Part shown: piece by piece, positions 12,201-23,846 of the stretch
How the letters are laid out: every line of letters starts with the position of its first letter
How positions within the stretch are numbered: the first letter of the stretch is position 1
Source of the DNA: Lojkania enalia
Taxonomy: Eukaryota; Ascomycota; Dothideomycetes; Pleosporales
Length of the DNA: 64,000 nucleotides
Direction of reading: 5' to 3'
Assembly: GCA_010094045.1 (NCBI GenBank)
Contig: ML986580.1
Span: 140,059 to 204,058, forward strand
The notes under the pieces: generated by a model
Told to the model about the DNA's origin: nothing
What the model saw: only the letters and a program-made list of their open reading frames with translations
The model's database searches: none
Program-made: the position numbers and the translations under genes

Positions 12201-15200
12201 TTACGAAAATGGAGACACAATGCTTGTTTCTACAAACTCTTCATCGCGCAGGCCCACTATCAAGCAACAATAGTGTAGAGCGTACTGCCCACGAGATCCT
12301 TACCAATGAGTCATTCTGTCAGGCTCTTACGGATAAGATCAATGCCACCCTAGAGCGGGTAAGCGAAAATTGGGAGGCTTGGAGAGCTGTCGCAACTCTT
12401 GTGCAGCTAACGTTGCGAGTGCTTAGCGTCAACACCTCTGAGCGAATCGCTGCAAAATGCCTAGAGCTACTTCAAGAAGCTCGTCAGATATCGTTGAAAT
12501 GGTTGAATAATCTCAAGAAAAGGCTTCCTACAGCTACAGATAACTCGCAGCGGAAGGAACTTTCTTCCAAGCTTACCGGGATCGGCCTCCTATGCACAAG
12601 TACATTCGATACCGATGGGGTGTGATTAGTCGTTATCCTTTCTCCCTGCTCCGCAGTTTCAGTATTGATTCAGGCTTCAATTGTGGTGCAGGAGAACAAG
12701 GATGTCACATCTTCGGAGCGTGAGAACCTCTATCGCGCTATGCTACAGTCATGGAGATTATTGCTCTTTCGAGTGTTTCCGGTGCTTTCCGGAAACATGT
12801 CATCCGATATTTTACAAGAAGGTCTTAACCAAGCCGTAGCTGCATCATGGGCAGCCTTTCGCCCTACGAACCGCTGGAGCGTACTTAAGAATCCCTGGCA
12901 CCAATGGATGCATGTCAAATGCGACGCAATAGCTGTTCATTTCAATCTACTTACAGCTGAGCTCCTGGTGAAAGGCTTACCCCTGTCTCGGCTCCCGCAG
13001 CAATACATGGGGCACCACTTGTATTTCTCGCTTTTTGACAAGTCATCAATAGAGGTGATGCTTACCAATGAACTAGGCATGGAATTCTCTGCAAAACGCT
13101 CCTTTCATGCCGATTGGTGTTATAATCTCAACTTCGGAATGGAAGGCTCAGATATGCTTATACTGGCCGCCCGAGATGGAATGAAATTCGATCTTGTGCC
13201 CTCCCGCGTATTCAAGGATCGACTTCCTACAATTTTCGTTGATGACTACTTCCATTGGTACGATTATAATACCGAAGAAGTCGAATTTCGCCCGCGAGAT
13301 GATCCCTGGTCTCCAATCAGTGGGGCATGGCGTCTAAAGAGATGTGGAGCTAGTTGGCGCCTCCTGAATGGAAATAAGTCTCTAGTTTGCCCCGTCAGCA
13401 ATACCGGTAGCACCATATCGAATATACTTTCGCCCTTAGAGCTTCAATCGCATATTCATGTTTTGTTCGACGGTTCTTCGGTCGTATTTATAGAGCTTCC
13501 TCGGCGACGACTAGGCTTCCATTACGCTCCTAGCGAGTCTAAAATTCACTCCCATCAGTATCAGGGAATGATCATCGATACTGATCAGTGAATTGGGGCA
13601 TTATCTGGACTGGCCACTAAACTCATTTTGAAGCACGAGCGAGGAGTTGAAGATCGCCTAGCCCTGATACCAGAAGGTAGCGTGGAATATTCAAAGACAA
13701 TGATGGGCCATGTTTCCGTTTCTATTGGACTAGATACGGCCGGGACGACCCACGCATATCAGGTGGATGAAGTACTAGGTCGACTGATCGACAACGGAAG
13801 TCTACAGAGCAAGCTCTTCCTTTGCTACCTCCACGCGCTTACTTCTCACTGCCTCCCGGATGCCCTGACTGGTCATACTGGGACTGAAGCCGCATTATCG
13901 ATCTTACGATCAGGAGCAGTATCATCCTTTGATGTGCTTACGGCGTCCAACACGGATATCCTCAAGCGTATTGCTCACCTGACGCCAGGACGAGACTTCT
14001 ACCCCGCCTATATTCAAGTCATGCAGCAAGTCCAATGGGACGAAAACTTGTCATTCATGTCCCAAAACCCCGGCTTCTATACGGTGGTAGACGAACTATT
14101 CTGCATAGCGCGGAAAATGAAACTACTACAGCCCAATGATGTCTACGTTGATCCTCCAAAGCTCGCTTTTGTGAAGCCCTATCTACTTCAAAGAGACATG
14201 ATAAGGACATCAACTTTTCGCGTCGACGGCTTTGGCGCAGAGCACCATACCCATGAGTTTGATCGAGACTATCAAGTCAGAGCTAGAGTGGCCGACCCAC
14301 AACGAGGACTACGCTGCTCTGTTGCGGCTGAAATGATTTTTCGAAACCAGCCTACTCTCCACTCGTGCATTAACGCGCGTAACCTTCAAAGCTCCCTTCG
14401 AACTAACTACCTACACGATGCTACGGTTCAAGGTCCCAACGGACAATTGGAGCCACTTACGCTGCGGTACGATGCTTCATGGCTCGCGAGGCCATCTTCC
14501 TTCCTTCTAGATATGTGGCGCAACCTGCACTCACTGCTTGCAACATCGGCTCGTCGTTTCAACAAGTTCGATCTGATGATCTGGCTGTCAACCACTGCAT
14601 TTGCAGAATTTGCGGATATAGATGTCATCCAAGCTTTGGCAGCATTTTATAATTGTTATGCGCTAGCATCAATCGAGATTCCTTCGGTCGCATGCTTTAA
14701 CTTGGCAGAAGGAGATTCTCCTACTTTATCTGCAATTCAGGATCTAGTACAGGTATATCAGCCTTTCCAAGCTTGCCCGGAGTATGATTTACCACAGCTG
14801 CTTGGAGAGCCACATTGGCAATGGAACATCAAAAGGAAGAACGATTTTGAGATTAATCAGAGCAAGGCCGCTAAGGCCTTCGCATGCGCACTTCATGCCC
14901 AGTGGCCCTGTGCGGTACCGACAACACCACGCACTCAGTCTGCGGAGACATACTTAAACACTGCGAGTGCTATGTTTAAGGTTCGTCGCATGTTCAAAAC
15001 TTGGTATGAAAACCGTTGCCTCTATCAATATCTTGAGAAAGTCTCATATACTCTGGCACAACAGAGCGTTGTCTGCGTGGAGACCAAGGACAACCATGTC
15101 GTCAATGTTCAGGCCCATTCTGGGCGGATTAGCAACTCCTCTTTTTACGGCATCAATGATGTTTTCAATCTAGAAGCGCCAGTATTGTCTTCAACTTGTA

Positions 15201-16069
15201 AGTTCACCCAAGCATAGTGTGCTGTCGATAGTTGGGATGCGCTTTTCTCTCTTTAGCTCTGCAAGTGACAGGCTTCACCGGGCCGTCATTGCTATCCTAT
15301 CATATATGTCATACTAACATTGCGCCTAGCACAGAGCTCTACCGACTCGCGCCGGCCGGTGCCGACGACGCCTCTTCAGATTCCCATGGAGCAGCAAACC
15401 ATTGATGACGGTAACAACCAAGCCAAGGTTCGGCTCACTTCGCTATGTCGAAAGCTAAGAATTGGTGCCGAATCTTCGCGGGAGAAAGACTACATCTTAG
15501 ATCTACGAGACAGCTGCGATTCTCTTGCACTACAGGAAGCGAAATTCCAAGTTCGTGCTGATATATCGAACAGCGAGCTCATCATGCTCCTAGAGACATA
15601 CCTAGGCGATTATCGACGATTTTTTGAGGATATAAACTTCCTTCTACGGAAACTTGTTCAATCTGGCGATGAGATTGCAGCTCAGATAGGCCAATTGCCT
15701 CGCATCTCCCCAACGTTCTGGCTTCGTCAATTAAACCGAGACCGCTTCGATTCCCTGACCCAGCACTGGAAAAAAGTAGTCATTGAATACGGCCTTGCCG
15801 TCACCGAGCTTCACCGAGCTCGGAGACTTGTGGCGCTCTCTTCTCATCCACATGAGCTTGCAGAAGAGTTGCGCAATAGCGGACATCTGAATTGGCTACC
15901 AATGGACTTTCCTGAGACGTTACCGCTCGAATTTGAAAGCGGTCTTTTGGTTCGCGAAGTGCAGGAAGAGATTGCGAAACAAATGAGATGCCCACCCAAC
16001 GATGCAAACTTTGTCATGCAACTGGTTGCAAAGCTAAAGCGACTTGGATACTATAAACAGAATGGTTGA
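9290..16069 (+). pseudogene. truncated DUF6606/DUF3638-family giant protein (decayed)
   Basis: This is a degraded N-terminal two-thirds (about 2,100 codons) of the fungal DUF6606-DUF3638-DUF3645 proteins, which usually run to about 3,000 aa. The start reads MPLLSLEVTLYLFHHIVLPP, the family's N-terminus. Three introns splice in frame: 9469-9649, 10354-10521 and 15198-15329 (branch TACTAAC). Breaks: a frameshift near 11160, TAG at 11207-11209 (inside LPFKS*LERL), TGA at 12623-12625 and TGA at 13589-13591. No GT..AG pair removes these while keeping frame. The reading ends with VMQL just where the family continues into its P-loop-like GEGKSS motif; DUF3638 and DUF3645 are missing. Family identity is from conserved blocks (WRRSPLWLL, ELWIACDK, VHEWPL, RFNKF). 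The biochemical role of the family is not settled. Confidence 0.85.
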
Positions 16070-17097
16070 TAGTATAACCAACACTGCCGTATTTTCTTGC
16101 TGTAGGCGGGACTTCTAAGGATAAATGTCTAAAGAATAGGAGTATTCTAAACTTAGCTTTAAATTTTCACGAGGGAAAGACTTGAGATGCCTAAATAATA
16201 AATATGTTTGGTTACACGGGGTATCTCAGCACGCAGGGAAGGACGCTAGAACGATGGGTTGATAATTTAACCACCTCGAGATTTATAAAATAGTTATCTC
16301 AGCTCGTCAGGTGTCATTTACTAACTGCTCGATGACGCCTGCAAAGCCACAGCACAGATACCAGCTTGATTTCCTAATAATATAAGTAAACTACAAGGTG
16401 AGTCTGAGACAAAACGATTACGAGGGGCCGCTTTATCTAGCCAGAATAAGAAGGCCCTTTAACCGGTAGTACCGAGTAGGGTAGCGACCTTGCATAAATA
16501 TTCGCGCCACAGTCGATATAGTGCTAATTATAATCCCACACTACTGTATTAAGTATATAAGGCTTAGGCAAATAGATTTTGGTACTGTAGAACGGTAAAA
16601 ATTCCTGAAGTGTTGCTAGATAGTAAGAGCGTGAAAGGTTCTTATATAAGACACTTCGTGTAATATGCGTAGACGCGTCGAAGCATTAGTGATTTTGTGT
16701 TGACTATAGTAAGAACTGTACTAAATTGGGTGGGCAGTATTACACGAGAAGGAAACTAGTTAACTCAATGTTCTAAGATAGTCAGAGTTGTTGAAGTTCA
16801 AAGTACCTTTAGCCTGTCCCGCTATACCATGCGTCGCGCTATACCATGCGTCCCGCTACATATGGACAGACGTTACATAATACTTCCACCCTCCATATCT
16901 GATTCACCTTGACAGCCCGCAACTTTGGTATCCGTTATTTAGGGGACAAGTGCAAAGCTCTAGGGAGAACCAATTAATTTCAAAGTCTCTCAACCTGCAG
17001 CACAGAGGAATAATGGAACGCAATGGAGAAGGTGGACATAGCTATTATTGAATAATGATCACAACAAGAATCCCGGATTCTTACAATCGGCTGTGCA
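16070..17097. other. intergenic, with a 17-base direct duplication
   Basis: No gene is recognised, and nothing here resembles the missing C-terminal half of the preceding pseudogene. The 14-mer GCTATACCATGCGT occurs twice in tandem at 16821 and 16838. Confidence 0.5.
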
Positions 17098-19213
17098 TCA
17101 TACAACCACAAGGCTCTTCATCGGAAACTGAGCAAAGAACTCTCTAACAATCTCTGTACTCTCAAAGTAAACGTAAATAATGCCAATTCTCCGATAAATC
17201 TCTTCATTATTCTCCCCGGTCCTCGCCAGCAGAAGTGCCGAGACAACAAGTAAATCTTTCTCCAATGGTAGGAGCCGAATCGGCACACAAAACATCTCGT
17301 CTGGCGTCTCATCCCTGGTATCGTAGAAGGCGGTGGGATGCCACCGCGAGACGTTTTCCGATTCCGCTTTCTCCCTAGTAACTGGATGAACAAAATGCTG
17401 CAGTTGCCTCTGAATGCCGTGTCGGTCATCAATTTCGCCACACACTCTGACCATTGTCCAAGAGCCCTTTGCAAACAATCTTCCGCCGGTCACTTGGCCT
17501 GTCTCTTGGCCGTCGAGCACGTCGGTTTCCGCATTACATTCCTCCAAAAGTGAAATGCTTTCCGTTGTAAGACTCGTTATTGACTCCACTACTATTTTGC
17601 CATCTAGCGAAGCCCAAGACCAAGAAGGAGCACGGTACGATGCAGGGCGGCTCCCACTATATACACACCAGCACAAGCCTTCCTGTAGTCGCTCTTCCCA
17701 AAGTCCGGCAAGGTATCGATGCGGGCCGGGACGCAACGTGCCTAATGCATGCTTTATATCATTCGCGAGGCCAGACAAGGCAACTAATTTGTCATTCGAT
17801 ACGCTAAGCACGCAAGCGCTATAGGCATGGAGAACCGTGTTCCAATCGATAAAGAGTTGTTGGTAGGGATCGTCCACTAGCACACGCTGCTGAACATCAA
17901 GGAGCTGTTTCCAGAGATGCGGCTTCTTTGCTTTTTCCAGATTTTCTCTATCCCCATGATGTTCGTGGACATTGGCGAAATGATATACATATTCCGGATG
18001 GATTTCACAGGCGTTTTGTTGCCGGCATTCCCAAAATAGCTGCTTGCGACCGAAATGTAGGACGCGAGGTGACAAAAGCCGTTCTTGAATAACCCAGCCC
18101 CGCTTAACAATGGGCTCCATTTCAAAGGTGAGCCTCCATGCCCCATATTTTTCCAGAACAAATAGGTACGGTTCAGGTTCACAATCTCGCTTACGCTTGA
18201 GTTGTACTATGGTCGGAGCAATATGTGCTGGGTTGCGCTCGTGAAATAAACCTTCGTCGTCATTGGAAGCCCCAAGAGCAGATATGTTAAGGAACGAATG
18301 CCTATAAACTTGCTGCATTGTCGAGGCTTCTACACGCCAATCTTCGGGGGAGTCTTGATAGATACACAAACAATCAATCCAAAAGAATTTGATGTTGAAT
18401 CTAGTGGTAACAGCCACAGCTTCTCGGAAAGTCTTCGGCAGACCGTCGATGGGTAGGCCGTCTCGCAACTGTTTGAAAGTCGACTTTAGCAATCGGAGCT
18501 TCCGCTCGATTGGCTTTGCTCCCCAGCAATGTGAGAGCGTCATGTAACGAGTATTGATGGGACATTCCGAGCTCGTGATGAGTCGAAAAGATTTAGGTTG
18601 GCCCGTGTTGTCAATAGCAAGGAGCCGCGATGGGAGGAAGTTAGGGGATTCGGAGTAGTTGCAATGCTGATGGTTTGCAAGGCAATTGTTAACCCACTTA
18701 TCTACTAGCTCCCACGTCTTTCGACTATTCGTCGTTGCGCCGATATCAAACGATACGTTTTTATCGTGTTTCGCCTCGCTAGCGGGAACCATTTGTAAGT
18801 TACCTATAATGTTCCCACAGTAGACAAACATAGCCGGGCTATTACTCCCAGCTGGATCCTTCATCTTCATACTCACGTAAAAGATAGAAAAGTAACCAGA
18901 ATCCTCAATTTTCGGATTCGGTTCGTGGTACCGTGGGCAAGCACGATTGCACATTACGCAGCCCTGTTCCACAGAACGGAGAAACGATTCACGAGTTAAG
19001 TGGTGACCGAAAATATACTGCTCTGGTTCTTGCTGAAACGTAGTATCTATATTACCATGAGTAGGTCCCATGACAAAAGTCTGATAACAAACCTTCTTCA
19101 TTCTCTGGTCTCCCATCCTCATTGGGGAACCAATCTGCGTAAGAACTCAATCGCGGGGTCCTATTAGGATCCCACATACCTTCCAGGCCATTCCGGCATA
19201 CATCGCAAAGCAT
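17098..19213 (-). CDS. HET-domain (heterokaryon incompatibility-like) protein
   Basis: The predicted protein has 683 aa from two exons, 19213-19093 and 19028-17098. The only ATG that includes the typical LCDVCRNGLEG start is 19213. Its frame joins the main frame only through a 64-base intron (GTTTGT..GCAAG), giving ..ENEE-EPEQYIFGHH. The HET domain follows: YMTLSHCWG, then LPKTFREAV, then FWIDCLCIYQDSPEDW and MQQVYRHSFLNIS. HET proteins trigger cell death or incompatibility when non-self cells fuse; the partner is unknown here. The C-terminal half contains the usual PSWSWAS motif. If the intron is wrong, translation could start at 19122 without the Cys-containing N-terminus. Confidence 0.9.
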
Positions 19214-19570
19214 GGGTAGTACAAAGAAATTTATCAATATAGTAAATAATAAGTTTCTATAAGGAATGTGGTCGAGAGCGTTGTGATGTACAAGTCGGTT
19301 AGAGTGAGTTCGCTAGGCATCCATTGGCTGGATTTCTAGGCGCTTACGTGATCTCGCAGATCTCTGCATATCCACGTGCAGATCTTCCCAGCAGGATAAA
19401 AGTGACTAGAAACTCGCATTTCTATAGATGAGATAGGGCGTCAACGTCCAGCACTTGGCAATTTTCCCTAGCTTTACGCACAGACATAGGCCAATAGATA
19501 TCTTCGTCCACGCCCCATCCGCGATCATCCGTATCACGCCAATCTCTTCCCAAGCATTTTTTTAACCCCC
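19214..19570. other. intergenic between HET and F-box genes
   Basis: This stretch has two parts. One is the promoter side of the HET gene (AT-rich to about 19260). The other is the downstream region of the F-box gene. No further feature is recognised. Confidence 0.4.
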
Positions 19571-21034
19571 TTAATGGCTTATATCCAGCCTAAGACCGGA
19601 ATCTTCGGCTACCTTTGCGCAATCTTGGAATTGATCAAAGAAACTACTGTCGGGATTTATATCTTCAATACCAATTCGTTGTAGGTGGGGTGTCGCAATT
19701 TTCCATAATCCGACGTACTTTGAAACAGCAAAGAAAATCCTGTCGTGTGCTAAATATGCTTTGGTCAAAGTAAGATGTGTAATATTTGGGGGGAGACGAT
19801 CGACGAGATCATCTGAAGCTTCTTTGTCCGAAGGCCAGGATAGACCCATATGGATCAGGAGGGTGGAATGCGTTTTGAGGTGCTGTAGTCCCATAAATGC
19901 CTGAAGACCTTCTAAGGGCTCGTTGAAGCAGCCATCGGTAACGTCGAGGTAGAGACATTTCAAGGTATCCTTGTGGAGCATTAGTAGGTCAACAACGATC
20001 TGGGCGGCCATTTTATATGATTCGAATTCCAATATGAATGTCGTCAAAGAGCGACAGGCGCTTAGGAGACGCCATAACACACTAGCCCCAAAATTTGCCC
20101 GTCTGAGCTCGAGGTGATCGACAGGATACGAAGCTGACCGACCTTCGGCCCTAATCCTCACTTCTTGCTGGAGATTCCGTAAAAGAGTATATACAGGCTC
20201 GAAATGCTCAAGAGGGAGGTCTTGGGCTGCGCGATAAATTCGCAACGTCTTGGGGAGGAAACACTTCATGTACTGTAATATGGTGGAACAAGGGATCCAA
20301 GGACCTTTCGGATAGAAAAAATTATCGACGTCAAGATACCCAATCACATTAGATAATTCGTCAAATGCGTTCAAGCTATCCCAATGCAGTTCTCCTTGAC
20401 TTGCATCAAGATTTGCGGAGTCTTGGTAAGACGGCTGTGCATCGTTTCGGTCGGACTGAGTTCGCCACTGTCTCAAATCCTGAGAACATCCGGACTTCAA
20501 GACCATGTGTTCAATCTGTGGTCTCCGCGACAAGCGTTCGTATTTCGATAACATCTTCTCCCACCGTTCACTTGGTGATTCCGGAAGTTGTAATTCTAGG
20601 CGTTTCAGGTTTGGCAGGCTACAGATTAACAGAGCCAGGACAGCATCGTCTCTGTAGGGATCTGCTAGATCAATAGCCCATCTTTTGCAATCTTCTTGCG
20701 TTGTGGAAGCATGTTCAATAGCCTCCAAAAGCGCAGGATCAAGTTGGGCAAAAGATGGTGGTGAACGTTTGATCTGCTCTGAAAGCTGCGATGGGCTGAT
20801 GGACAAAGTATCTACACACGCTGCCAGATCAGGTCTCTCAAGCAAGTGACCAGTGATTGCACGAAGGCATCCCGCAGGTCCTAGTCCATCGGCGTGGATT
20901 GTGAGGTGTCGGTACAAAATCGGGGAGCATATTCGATTCAGTTGCTTAGAGGTTAAGGTGAGATTTGCGAGAAAAGGGGCACAGCCGACATGAGAAGCGA
21001 TCTGAACAATAAGCTCCTCTGGGAGCGAATTCAT
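19571..21034 (-). CDS. F-box domain protein
   Basis: The protein is 487 aa, intronless, and starts at the first ATG in frame. It begins MNSLPEELIVQIASHV and continues LANLTLTSKQLNRICSPILY, a standard N-terminal F-box (LPxEL...I...L..L....K.L). F-box proteins recruit substrates to SCF ubiquitin ligases through Skp1. The rest is rich in leucine with LRR-like strands such as LKCLYLDV and ITHLTLTKAYL, which probably bind the target. No further domain is recognised. It is transcribed in the same direction as the HET gene, with about 360 bases between. Confidence 0.85.
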   Translation of the reverse strand: MNSLPEELIVQIASHVGCAPFLANLTLTSKQLNRICSPILYRHLTIHADGLGPAGCLRAITGHLLERPDLAACVDTLSISPSQLSEQIKRSPPSFAQLDPALLEAIEHASTTQEDCKRWAIDLADPYRDDAVLALLICSLPNLKRLELQLPESPSERWEKMLSKYERLSRRPQIEHMVLKSGCSQDLRQWRTQSDRNDAQPSYQDSANLDASQGELHWDSLNAFDELSNVIGYLDVDNFFYPKGPWIPCSTILQYMKCFLPKTLRIYRAAQDLPLEHFEPVYTLLRNLQQEVRIRAEGRSASYPVDHLELRRANFGASVLWRLLSACRSLTTFILEFESYKMAAQIVVDLLMLHKDTLKCLYLDVTDGCFNEPLEGLQAFMGLQHLKTHSTLLIHMGLSWPSDKEASDDLVDRLPPNITHLTLTKAYLAHDRIFFAVSKYVGLWKIATPHLQRIGIEDINPDSSFFDQFQDCAKVAEDSGLRLDISH

Positions 21035-21625
21035 ACGGACGAAGTAGGAGTGGGGCTGCAATGCAGCTCCACTGTAGATGTAGTCGGTGATTTGGGCGCT
21101 CTTTCCAAAATATTTAGGGTCTAGAGCCGCCGGTAGAGTATAGATCCAAATATTCTGACACAGTCCCGTATGGGGGGATGCGATGGGTAACAGTGTTGCC
21201 TAGGAGGGGGGATGCTGAGCTGGTCATCTGGCGGAAATCGGCGAAAGTATTTTGCCGATGGCCCAAGCTTCCAACCTACTTCGTCGGGGATCAGCTACCA
21301 CTAATTGGCATGAACTGAAACTCCCCACACAAAGTTCTCTCTGCATATTAATGTCAAACGACCGTTTCTTTTTATTGTCAATGACAATCACCAATATAGT
21401 GAGACAAGGACACAATGGCGCGCAACGCACCCGCTCCAAAGAGGCTTGCCCCTCTGTTGGGCGGGTCCTCATCCGGATCATCATGACGACTGTATTCGGG
21501 ACACACTTGCCGCAATATATATACTGACCGGTATTGCTAATGGCAGGTACACGTCAAGAGGCTAATCCCTAATCGGGCCCTTGCTTCGAATACTAGAAGC
21601 GCTTTAGTAATCTAATCGATCCACC
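21035..21625. other. intergenic, no gene recognised
   Basis: The stretch lies between the F-box gene start and the SDR pseudogene. Overlapping frames at 21224-21527 have no family resemblance. Confidence 0.4.
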
Positions 21626-22620
21626 ATGTCTTGAGTGGCAGCAAGTTTGACACCAACACCGACATTCCCGCTCTGAGCGGAAAGGTATGCGTACCGCATC
21701 TAAGAAGCTAGGGATAATATTCTAAGGCACTATAGGTCTTTATAGTCATGGGCGGCTCGGCGGGTATCGACTACGGCCTTGTAGCGCACCTCCAACACAC
21801 CGCGAGAAAACCTCCTTCCTCTCCATGAAGGGAGAGCATACCGTCGAAGCACAAACAAGCCTTGTAGACCGAGGAGATTCCAAGAAGGTTTAGTGGCTAC
21901 AATGCGATCTCGAGTCGTTCAAGCAGGCGGACTAGGCTGCAAAGACGCTTGCTAGTAAGTTCGACAAGCTGGACAGCATTGTTTGCAATGCGGGCCTCGG
22001 CGTTGGAGCGTATAATGAAACTGAGGATGGTTTGGACTGTCACATGCGAGTCAACCACTCTCACAGGCCCACTTAGTCTTAACGCTGCTGCCCGTGCTGT
22101 AGAAGACAACCGATTCGCGAATCGTGTTCATACCATCGGAATTCCGCCGAGTAGCTCCTTCATCTACCTCCTCTGCCCCAGTCGACGAAATTTACCGGGA
22201 CATAGGCGTGACATATCCGGGCAACCACACCGAACTTGTCCAAGTGCTCTTCAGACGCGAGCTTGTTAAGCGCATCAAAGCTAGCTAGTTCAGTATAGCA
22301 ACCGAAACTACGAGCCAGCCATAGATCAACACGACCCATCCTAGAGACGTGAATACTGACTAGAAGAAGCAATCAGAGGACGCATACGGGACTCAAGGCA
22401 AAATGGGCGTCAAGGTCGTTCGCCCGTTCGTGAAGGATCCAGTGGACGACAGGTGCGAATCGGGGCTATACGCAGCCGCGAGTCCTGACATCGTGACAAA
22501 TAAAATCCAGGGTCAATGCATCAGGCCCGAACACAAGGCGATGGTTCCTGCAAACGAAGTGAAGGATGAGAAACTGGCCAAGAACCTATGACAATTGACA
22601 AAGCAAGTATTGGAGTCGAA
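21626..22620 (+). pseudogene. decayed short-chain dehydrogenase/reductase
   Basis: Fragments in shifting frames follow the order of a fungal SDR of the retinol-dehydrogenase-like type. They are KFDTNTDIPALSGKV near 21640-21690, GGSAGIDYGLVAHL (former GGNAGIG cofactor loop) near 21750, and CDLESFKQAD then KFDKLDSIVCNAGLGVGAYN near 21910-22020 (the NAG motif). The C-terminal block VVRPFVKDPVDDRCESGLYA sits at about 22415-22480 and ends near 22620. Several frameshifts and stops separate them and the catalytic YxxxK block is not intact, so no functional enzyme is made. The original enzyme would have been an NAD(P)-dependent oxidoreductase. Confidence 0.75.
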
Positions 22621-23099
22621 GGTGAGTAAGCTAGACTATACTATGTAGGTGCAGCAATGGGGGCGCGGTTGGTCCTTGCTATTGACATTTCTGAGCATTG
22701 TGAAGCGGTATTTAACAAATGAGGTGCCAAGAATTGCCCGTACACCATTTTTATCAATGGCCATAAAGCGATACTCGATCATTGATTCTGATAGGGCGCG
22801 TCCGATGCAAAGGGCGTGCATTATAATGACGGATAATAGCGGCTTAGAACGGATTATACGATTGCAATGCAAATCAGGCTCACCATTCTCCTCTCGTGCT
22901 GTGATGTACCATTACCGCTACCTACTAGATGCATACATTTGACATGTAGGGCGTGCGCACAGTTGTCGCCCAAGAGCAGACCACCGGTCTACGTCACGAA
23001 GCGGGGCAGCCGACGCCATAAATGCCAACGTCTCCCTAGCGACCATTTGTCCAGCGCGTAAATTGCATATTATAAACTCACCTACCGGCTCCAGTACCA
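22621..23099. other. intergenic, promoter side of the HAD gene
   Basis: No gene is recognised. The frames at 22636-22942 on both strands are mirror shadows of each other with no family resemblance. Confidence 0.4.
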
Positions 23100-23846
23100 A
23101 TGTCTAAGCTTACCGACTACCAGCTCCTCTCCTTCGACGTCTACGGGACGCTAATCGACTGGGAAACCGGGCTCGCCAATGCGCTTCAACCGCTCCTCGA
23201 ACGAAGCGGAAAGACAGATGTAGACCGCCAATTCATCCTCAAAACAGTCTCGGAAGTGCAGAACCCGCAAGAGAAAGCTACACCAGGGCTCAAATACTCC
23301 GATATCCTTACCAAGACGCACCCGCAGATCGCCTCGAAATTGGGCTGCGCGGCACCAACTCCTGAAGAGAGCAGGGCATTTGGCGAGAGCGTGGGCAGCT
23401 GGCCCGCGTTCCCGGACACGGTCGATGCGCTGAAGAGACTAGGGAGGTTTTATAAGTTGGTGGTGCTGAGTAATGTGGATAACGCGTCGTTTGCGGCGAC
23501 GAACGAGGGGCCGTTGCAGGGCGTGGTATTCGATGCCGTGCTCACAGCGCAGGACATTGGGTCATACAAACCGGACCCGAGGAACTTTGAGTACATGGTA
23601 CGCGAGGTGAAGGAGCGGTTTGGCGTGGAGAAGGAAGCGGTTTTGCAGACAGCGCAGAGCCAGTATCATGATCATCATCCGGCGAAGAGGTTTGGGTTGA
23701 AGAGTGTATGGATTAGTAGGTACGGGAGTTTGATGGGGAATGAGCAGGAGGAGGTTTTCGATTGGCGGTTTGCGACGTTGGGGGAGATGGCGGATGCGGT
23801 GGAGAAGGAGAGTAGGGAGATGGGGCGTGGGGTGGAGAGCCGGTGA
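23100..23846 (+). CDS. HAD-superfamily 2-haloacid dehalogenase-like hydrolase
   Basis: The protein is 248 aa in one exon. Motif I, FDVYGTLIDWE (residues 13-23), carries the nucleophile Asp14. Motif II is VVLSNVD (about 120-126). Motif III Lys is in SYKPDPRNFEY (about 159-169). The acidic/neutral motif IV region reads LQTAQSQYHDHHPAKRFGLKSVWI. The order and length match type II haloacid-dehalogenase-like proteins, cytosolic enzymes that hydrolyse C-halogen or phosphate bonds through an aspartyl intermediate. The actual substrate cannot be told. The Glu/Gly-rich tail after 230 is probably disordered. Confidence 0.9.
   Translation: MSKLTDYQLLSFDVYGTLIDWETGLANALQPLLERSGKTDVDRQFILKTVSEVQNPQEKATPGLKYSDILTKTHPQIASKLGCAAPTPEESRAFGESVGSWPAFPDTVDALKRLGRFYKLVVLSNVDNASFAATNEGPLQGVVFDAVLTAQDIGSYKPDPRNFEYMVREVKERFGVEKEAVLQTAQSQYHDHHPAKRFGLKSVWISRYGSLMGNEQEEVFDWRFATLGEMADAVEKESREMGRGVESR

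Noticed and set aside
12606..12656. Intron that could remove the TGA at 12623
   Set aside because: Possible GT..AG pairs (for example 12620-12656, 37 bases) are too short for the organism and change the frame, while the frames on both sides already match.
13588..13633. 46-base intron removing the TGA at 13589
   Set aside because: It would shift the frame, whereas the sequence across it (IGALSGLATKLILKHERG) reads as coding in the same frame as both sides.
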